DNA of 64,000 nucleotides from Capra hircus (taxonomy: Eukaryota > Chordata > Mammalia > Artiodactyla > Bovidae), in the NCBI RefSeq assembly GCF_001704415.2, contig NC_030811.1:80928069-80992068 (forward strand), given 5' to 3'. The position numbers were made by a program, and so were the translations under genes. Shown here piece after piece: positions 57,595 to 64,000 of this stretch (within the stretch, counting starts at the first letter, position 1; each line of letters opens with the position of its first letter). The notes beneath the pieces are model-generated. The model was given only the letters and a program-made list of their open reading frames with translations, made no database searches and had not been told where the DNA came from.

Positions 57595-57800
57595 AGAAAA
57601 TTTTGAAGCAGGAGATGAAAAGTCATACAGTAGCTTGTTGAAATATGGTTGGCAAATGATGAGGTGAACTGTAGAGTAAGAACTAAGAACTCTCTTCAGG
57701 CCTGGAAAGTTGTTGGAGTTATTAAGAACCCATGAACTGATAAGTCAGGGAGGGAATGTTTCAGTTAAAGCAAAATAAATAGTTTCCAAGAGAAAAGGAA
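57595..57800 (-). mobile_element. L2 LINE continuation
   Basis: 'ttttgaagcaggagatgaaa' and 'ggcctggaaagttgttggag' suit reversed L2 ORF2 upstream of the previous piece. Confidence 0.4.
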
Positions 57801-58639
57801 ACATGTGAGTCTATTCCATCATTAACTATCAAAAACATATAGTTATTTTCATCTCTTCTTCTTTTAAAATATTACTCAAATGTTTAATACTTAACTTTAA
57901 AAATGAGCATTAATCTTCAATATTGCCAAATTATAGAAGGTGATTTAAAAAAATATATATTTTGTTGATGACCCTTGGTTTCCTAAAAACATTATCTTGA
58001 GTTATAGTTTTAGTTTTTAAAAAGTTAGGAAGAATGAGAATCTTTAAAAAAAAAACATGTTAGTGTCATCTATTTTAAACTTGTATGAAGCTGACCCCAG
58101 TTATGTTTTGCTGAGAAAAGTCTATGATCTTATTTTCTCATTAAGTATTCTTTTAGAACATATATAGAGAAACTACATTAGGCAAACTACATATGTCCAG
58201 ACAATAAATCTTTAAAGCTCACATATTTTCTAGGATATACCTGTGTAAACTAGAGTACTAATAGAGTAGATCTAGCTATATAATATACCTGGACATTTTA
58301 GGTATTGTTCTTCAATTCAAACTGTTTAAATATAATTATTTTACACATTGAAAACAATTCCTAAGATCTCAGTACTTTTTCCTCATTTGTTCTTGAACTG
58401 CCCTGCTACTCTAAAAATATCTTTGCTCGTGTTTGGCTCATATAATATGCAAATGTTAAGAGTAGTTAACTTTAGTGCTGTGAAACTAAGGGTAGGGGGC
58501 AGATGGAGGGTGGAAAGATTCCCATATTTGGCCTTTTATACTTAAAGATTGGTTGAATCTATTGTTTATATATATTAATTTGTTATATTCTTAAGGATGA
58601 GTACAAATATTTCTGTTTAAAACAAAACAGAACAAAACC
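57801..58639. other. A+T-rich unassigned DNA
   Basis: Nothing recognised. The small frame starting at 58348 shows no domain. Confidence 0.4.
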
Positions 58640-59275
58640 CAGAATCTGTACACAGATGTTTATAGTAACTTTATTCATTCATTGCCAAAACTTGGAAGCA
58701 ACAAACATGTCTTACAGTAGGTGAATGGATACATAAACTGGATGGAATATTATTCATTGCTAAATATAAATGAGCTATCAAACCATAGAAAGACATGGAG
58801 GAAATTTAAATGCATATTAATAAGTGAAAGAAGCCAATCTGGAAGGCTACATGTTGTAGGATTCCAACTATATGATATTCTGTAAAAGGCGAAACCATGG
58901 AGACAGTAAAAAATTCAGTAGTTGCCACACATAGGAATTGGTAGAGGAAAGGGATGAATAAGCAGATTAGAGAGGATTTTTAGTTGGTGAACGTATTCTG
59001 CATGATGCTACAATGGTGGATACATGTCACTATTCATTTGATCAAACCCATAGAATGTTCATCATCAAAAGTTAACCCTAAAGTAAAGTATGGACTTTGG
59101 ATGATTATGATGTATTCATGTAGGTTCATCAGTTGTAACAAGTATACCAGTTTTGTGAGGAATATTGGTAATGGGGGAATTATGGATGCATAGGGGAAAG
59201 GAGTATTAGGAAAATCACTGTACTTTTAAAATTTTGTTGTGAATCTAAAATAACTCAAAAATATAAGCAAAAATA
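58640..59275 (+). mobile_element. Old L1 3' end
   Basis: Sense L1 with mammalian-wide character: 'aacttggaagcaacaaacat', 'ggtgaatggatacataaact', 'aagtgaaagaagccaatctg', 'gttgtaggattccaactata', 'ggtggatacatgtcactatt'. Diverged and older than the ruminant L1 copies. Confidence 0.75.
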
Positions 59276-59697
59276 TCTTCTAAAAAGAGATTTATGAGAT
59301 ATAAAAAACATATTTAATCTTTGTCTGGATATAGAATAACTTTTTAAAGATGTTAAAGACTGAGAAAAGCAGTCTAACTTGGGGGGTGAGGGGAAATCAT
59401 CATTTGGAGACTCTTAGAATGACTTGTATAAGAACGTGCACTTTTCTTAGCTATACAGTGATTAAATCCCCAAAGAAAAGAAACCTCTTTACTGGGGCTA
59501 ATTCTTGTTGGAATGTGTAGAAGTGCATTATGAGGACTTCATGGTGATTTTGGATAATAATGATGCGATAATAAAATGAAACTCATTATTCCAATAAATC
59601 TATAGGTCTGGCCTCTCTACAGAAAATAAAATATTTCTGACATCTACAACTGGAAAACATTTTGTTTTAAATCATAGAATTGGATCCTGACATACTT
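59276..59697. other. Unassigned DNA
   Basis: Nothing recognised. Confidence 0.35.
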
Positions 59698-59841
59698 TCA
59701 TGCATTGGAGAAGGAAATGGCAACCCCCTCCAGTGTGCTTGCCTGGAGAATCCCAGGGACAGGGGAGCCTGATGGGCTGCCATCTATGGGGTCGCACAGA
59801 GTCGGACACGACTGAAGTGACTTAGCAGTAGCAGTAGCAAT
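59698..59841 (+). mobile_element. Bov-A2 SINE monomer
   Basis: 'catgcattggagaaggaaat', 'cagggacaggggagcctgat', 'gtcggacacgactgaagtga' and an (AGT/AGC)n tail. High similarity suggests a young copy. Confidence 0.94.
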
Positions 59842-59870
59842 ATACAACCATGATTGATCTGATAAACTGT

Positions 59871-60231
59871 ATACACAATGTTTTTTCAAATATGGAAAAT
59901 AATTTTTCATCTCTGAAATCAGTATCTGAATTGGAATGCTTCATATATGTTTACATGTTAAATTAAAGGAGGTTTTACATTTTTAAATATTCTGCTATAA
60001 TTCTAAGCCTGCAAGACCTTGCAAATCACTTAGCAATTGAAAATTTTCCACATACACAATTTTTTTTTCAAATATGGAAAATAAGTTTGCATATCTGAAA
60101 ATAGTATCTGAATTGGAATGCTTCATATATGTTTACATGTAGAATTAAAGGAGGTTTTATATTTTTAAATATTCTATTATATTTCTAACTGTGAAAAACC
60201 ACACAAATCTCTTAGCAATTGAAACTTTCTA
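59871..60231. repeat. 181-bp direct tandem duplication
   Basis: Unit 1 is 59871-60051 and unit 2 is 60052-60231. Shared landmarks are 'tcaaatatggaaaataa', 'gtatctgaattggaatgctt' and 'aattaaaggaggtttta', about nine bases in ten identical. The unit matches no repeat family I know. Confidence 0.93.
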
Positions 60232-60493
60232 TTTTATATTTAATTTTTTCTACAACAGAATGAAAGACTGATAATTATTTAAATTGTAAATAGTGTTATG
60301 GAAGCATGTAATAATTTACATTCTTTAAGTAAATGTGGCTTAGTATTATGTTCCAAGCCTTGCCCAATTCCATCCCAGTAATCATGAGTTTTACTCTGTG
60401 AAGATAATGTACCCTAATCCTATTTACTTATGCTTCACCATGCGATAAAATCCAAAGGCAAGAACTGTCTAAGTATGAATATTGGCCCTTCCT

Positions 60494-61820
60494 TCAGTTC
60501 AATTCAGTCAATCAGTCATGTCCAATTCTTTCAGCCCCATGAAATGCAGCATGCCAGGCTTCCCTGTCCATCACCAACTCCAGGAGCTTGCTCAAACTCA
60601 TGTCCATCGAGTCGGTGATGCCCTCCCACCATCTCATCCTATGTTGTCCTGTTCTCCTTCTCCATTCAATCTTTCCCAACATCAGAGTCTTTTCCAATGC
60701 ATCTGCTCTTCACATCAGGTGGTCAGAATATTGGAGTTTCAGCATCAGCACTAGTCCTTCAAGTGAATATTCAGGATTGATTTCCTTTAGTATTGATGAG
60801 TTGGATCTCCTTGCAGTCCAAGGGATTCTCAAAAGTCTTCTTCAACATCACAGTTCAAGAGTGTCAATTCTTCAGCACTCAGCTTTCTTTATGGTCCAAA
60901 TCTCACAACCATACATGACTACTGGAGAAACCATAGATAGCTTTGAGTAGATGGACCTTTGTGAGCAAAGTAATGTCTCTGCTTTTTAATAAGCTGTCTA
61001 GGTTTGTCATAGCTTTTCTTCCAAGAAGAAAGAGTCTTTTAATTTCATGGCTGAAGTCACCATCTGCTGTGGTTTTGGAGCCCAAGAAAATAAACTCTGT
61101 CACTGTTTCCATTGTTTCTCCATCTATTTGCCCTGAAGTGAAGGGACCGGATGCTATGATCTTTGTTTTCTGAATGTTGAGCTTTAAGCCAACTTTTCCA
61201 CTCTCCACTTTCACTTTCATCAAGAGACTTTTTAGTTCCTCTTCACTCTCTGCCATAAGGGTGGTGTCATCTTCATATCTGAGGTGATTGATATTTCTCC
61301 TGGCAATCTTGATTCCAGCTTTTGCTTCATCTAGCCCAGCATTTTGCATGTTTTACTCTACATACAAGTTAAGTTAGCAGGGTGAAAATATACAGCCTTG
61401 ACATACTCCTTTCCAATTTGGAACCAGTCCATTGTTCCATGTTTGGTTCTGCTGTTGCTTCTTGAGCTTCATACAGATTTCTCTGGATGCAGGTGAGGTG
61501 GTCTGGTATTCCCATCTCTTTAAGAATTATCCATAGTTTGTTGTGATTCACAAAATGAAAGGCCTTAGCATAGTCAATAAAGCAGAAGTAAATGTTTTTC
61601 TGGAATTCACTTGCTTTTTGTATGATCCAATAGATCTTGGCAATTTGGTCTCTGTTTCCTGTGCATTTTCTAAATCCAGCTAGAACATCTGGAAGTTCTC
61701 TGTTCACATATCATTGAAGCCTAGCTTCGAGAATTTTAAACATTACTTCTCTAGTGTGTGAGATGAGTGCAGTTGTGAGGTAGTTTGAACATTCTTTGGC
61801 ATTGTGTTTCCTTGGGATTG
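60494..61820 (-). mobile_element. BovB LINE, 2.4 kb overall, right-hand part
   Basis: Reversed BovB from the 3' terminus (ttcagttcaattcagtcaat) through ORF2 C-terminus and RT. Minus frames hold FIDYAKAFHFVNH (motif A, mutated), GIPDHLTC and, in another frame, NINHLRYEDDTT, where YADD has become YEDD. Interrupted at 61821 by a SINE. Confidence 0.95.
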
Positions 61821-61821
61821 G

Positions 61822-62019
61822 GGCTTCCCTGCTGCCTCAGCTGGTAAAGAATCTGCCTGCAATGTAGGAGTCCTGGGTTCAATCCTTTGTTGGGAAGATC
61901 CTCTGGAGTAGGGAATGGCTACCCACTCCAGTTTTCTGGCCTGGAGAATCCTTGGACATATAGTCCATGGGGTTACAAAGAATCGGACACAACTCAGTGA
62001 CTTTCACTTCACTTCACTT
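61822..62019 (+). mobile_element. Bov-tA SINE nested in BovB
   Basis: 'ggcttccctgctgcctcagc' to a (CACTT)n-like tail 'actttcacttcacttcactt'. TSD ccttgggattgg (61810-61821) and ctttgggattgg (62020-62031), 11 of 12. Confidence 0.95.
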
Positions 62020-62870
62020 CTTTGGGATTGGAATGAAAACTGACCTTTTCCAGTCCTGGGGCCACGGTTGAGTTTTCCAAATTTGTTGGCATATTGAGTG
62101 CAGCACTTTCAGAGCATCATCTTTTAGGATTTGAAACAGCTCAACTGGAATTCCATCATCTCTACTAGCTTTGTTCATAGTGATGCTTCCTAAGGCCCAC
62201 TTGACTTCATACTCCATGATGTCTGGCTCTAGGTGAGTGATCACATCATATTTATCTGGTTCATTAAGATCTTTTTGTGTGTGTAGTTATGTGTATTCTT
62301 GCCAGCTCTTCTTAATATCTTCTGCTTCAGTTAGGTCCATACCATTTCTATCCTGTATTGTGCCCATCTTTGCATGAAGTGTTCCCTTGGTACTTCTAAC
62401 TGATTTGAAGAGATCTCTAGTCTTTCCCATTCTATTGTTTTCCTGTATTTCTTGCATTATCTCTCCTTGCTATTCTTTGGAACTCTGCATTCAAATGGAC
62501 ATATCTTTTCTTTTCTCCTTTGCTTTAGTTTCTCTTCTTTTCTCAGCTATTTGTAAGGCCTCCTCAGACAACCATGATGCCTTTTTTGCATTTCTTTTCC
62601 TGGGGGATGATTTTGATCACCACCTCCTGTACAATGTGATGAACCTCCATCCGTAGTTCTTCAGGCACTCTGTGTGTCACATCTAATCCCTTGAATCTAT
62701 TTGTTACTTCAACTGTATAATAGCAAGGGATTTGATTTATGTCATACCTGAATGGTCTAGTGGTTTTCCCTACTTTCTCAATTTAAGTCTGAATTTGGCA
62801 ATAAAGAGTTCATGATCTGAGCCAGAGTCAGCTCCCGGTCTTGTTTAGGCTGACTATATAAGACCTTCTT
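62020..62870 (-). mobile_element. BovB LINE, continuation
   Basis: BovB resumes at 'tttgggattggaatgaaaac'. The minus strand reads KASRDDGIPVELFQILKDD (RT fingers) and extends upstream to 'cagctcccggtcttgttta', the region between endonuclease and RT. The longest BovB here, but it still lacks the endonuclease part. Confidence 0.95.
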
Positions 62871-63019
62871 TAAAGACCCCCAAAGTGAAATTTACAATGC
62901 TTCTTTCTACTTCTTTAGAAAACAGTTTGAACTCTTTTCATCTCTCTCTTTAGCCAGTGGTAGATCTCCTCAATCTTCTCTGGGTTGCTGAAATTATTGT
63001 AAGAGACTTCATATTTATT
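62871..63019. other. Short spacer between two BovB copies
   Basis: About 150 bases, no family recognised. Confidence 0.4.
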
Positions 63020-64000
63020 CAGTTCAGTTCAGTCACTCAGTCATGTCCGACTCTTTGTGACCCCATGAATCACAGCACGCCAGGCCTCCCTGTCCATCAC
63101 CACTCCCGGAGTTCACTCAGACTCACGTCCATCGAGTCAGTGATGCCATCCAGCCATCTCATCCTCTGTTGTCCCTTTTCCTCCTGCCCCCAATCCCTCC
63201 CAGCATCAGAGTCTTTTCCAATGAGTCAACTCTTCTCATGAGGTGGCCAAAGGACTGGAGCTTCAGCTTTAGCATCATCCTTCCAAAGAAATCCCAGGGC
63301 TTATCTCCTTTAGAATGGACGGGTTGGATCTCCTTGCAGTCCAAGGGACTCTCAAGAGTCTTCTCCAACACCACAGTTCAAAAGCATGAATTCTTTGGTA
63401 CTAAGCTTTCTTCACAGTCCAACTCTCACATCCATACGTGACCACAGGAAAAACCATAGCCTTGACTAGACGGACCTTAGTTGGCAAAGTAATGTCTCTG
63501 CTTTTGAATATGCTATCTAGGTTGCTCATAACTTTTCTTCCAAGGAGTAAGCGTCTTTTAATTTCATGGCTGCAGTCACCATCTGCAGTGATTTTGGAGC
63601 CCCCCAAAATAAAGTCTGACACTGTTTCCACTCTTTCCCCATCTATTTCCCATGAAGTGATGGGACCGGATGCCATGATCTTCGTTTTCTGAATGTTGAG
63701 TTTAAGCCAACTTTTTCATTCTCCTCTTTCACTTTCATCAGAGACTCTTTAGTTCTTCTTCACTTTCTGCCATAAGGGTGGTGTCATCTGCATATCTGAG
63801 GTTCTTGATATTTCTCCCAGTAATCTTGATTCCAGCTTGTGCCTCATCTAGCCCAGCGTTTCTCATAATGTACTCTGCATAGAAGTTAAATAAGCAGGGT
63901 GACAGTATACAGCCTTGATGTACTCCTTTTCCTATTTGAAACCAATCTGTTGTTCCATGTCCAGTTCTAACTGTTGCTTCCTGATCTGCATATAGGTTTC
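63020..64000 (-). mobile_element. BovB LINE running past the window end
   Basis: Reversed BovB beginning 'cagttcagttcagtcactca', with the same 'aaagaaatcccagg' subfamily marker as 49520-50160. Its long minus frame (63676-63401) covers the ORF2 C-terminus, and RT continues beyond base 64000. Among the least diverged copies here. A one-base deletion near 63700 already breaks the frame. Confidence 0.95.

Noticed and set aside
1..64000. CRISPR array, operon, prophage or other prokaryotic system
   Set aside because: No regularly spaced repeats, ribosome-binding sites or dense coding. The repeat content is unmistakably mammalian and ruminant.

Overview
The window looks like nuclear DNA of a bovid ruminant such as cattle, sheep, goat or a relative. 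The evidence is the dense population of BovB (RTE-type) LINEs, Bov-tA and Bov-A2 SINEs, ruminant L1 3' ends and a CHR-type SINE, on an A+T-rich, gene-poor background. I see no functional protein-coding gene, no RNA gene and no CRISPR array. Every long open frame is either a decayed transposon frame (mostly BovB reverse transcriptase) or chance in A+T-rich DNA. The species cannot be fixed by eye. Repeat family names rest on remembered consensus sequences, so boundaries are good to roughly 5-20 bases unless a target-site duplication (TSD) is stated.

Layout. 0-10 kb: a MaLR-type LTR, BovB copies on both strands, two L2 pieces, and a Bov-tA that split a TG/TA microsatellite. 10-20 kb: a hAT-like DNA element, a twin-primed L1 bounded by a 15-bp TSD, a MIR, a tandem Bov-tA pair, a 1.7-kb L1 with a TSD, and a long stretch without recognisable repeats. 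21-32.6 kb: a BovB 3' end with a TSD, a BovB with an inverted 5' end enclosed by a TSD, two consecutive ancient L2 copies, and a 1.9-kb BovB facing another BovB head to head. 32-40 kb: a BovB carrying an inverted copy of DNA about 0.9 kb away, a BovB with two nested SINEs, several Bov-tA copies, and a MaLR LTR split by a BovB. 40-50 kb: an MLT1-type LTR, a processed pseudogene of 14-3-3 epsilon (YWHAE), an L1 with a TSD, and a BovB made of two different subfamilies. 50-58 kb: Bov-tA copies with perfect TSDs, nested L1 and CHR elements, a badly decayed gammaretrovirus-like (ERV1) gag-pro-pol remnant on the minus strand, and L2 pieces in opposing orientations. 58-64 kb: an old L1, a 181-bp tandem duplication, a 2.4-kb BovB split by a Bov-tA, and a younger-looking BovB running off the window end.

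Nothing here works together as a pathway. The useful content is a layered insertion history: L2, MIR, MaLR and ERV1 are oldest, then BovB and L1, then Bov-tA and Bov-A2. Several structural scars show how copies formed, including twin priming, template switching and chimerism. I found no convincing previously undescribed system. The strongest leads are the inverted templated insertion (32271-32382 with 33221-33338), the twin-primed BovB (21807-22524), the chimeric BovB (49031-50160) and the 181-bp tandem duplication (59871-60231).
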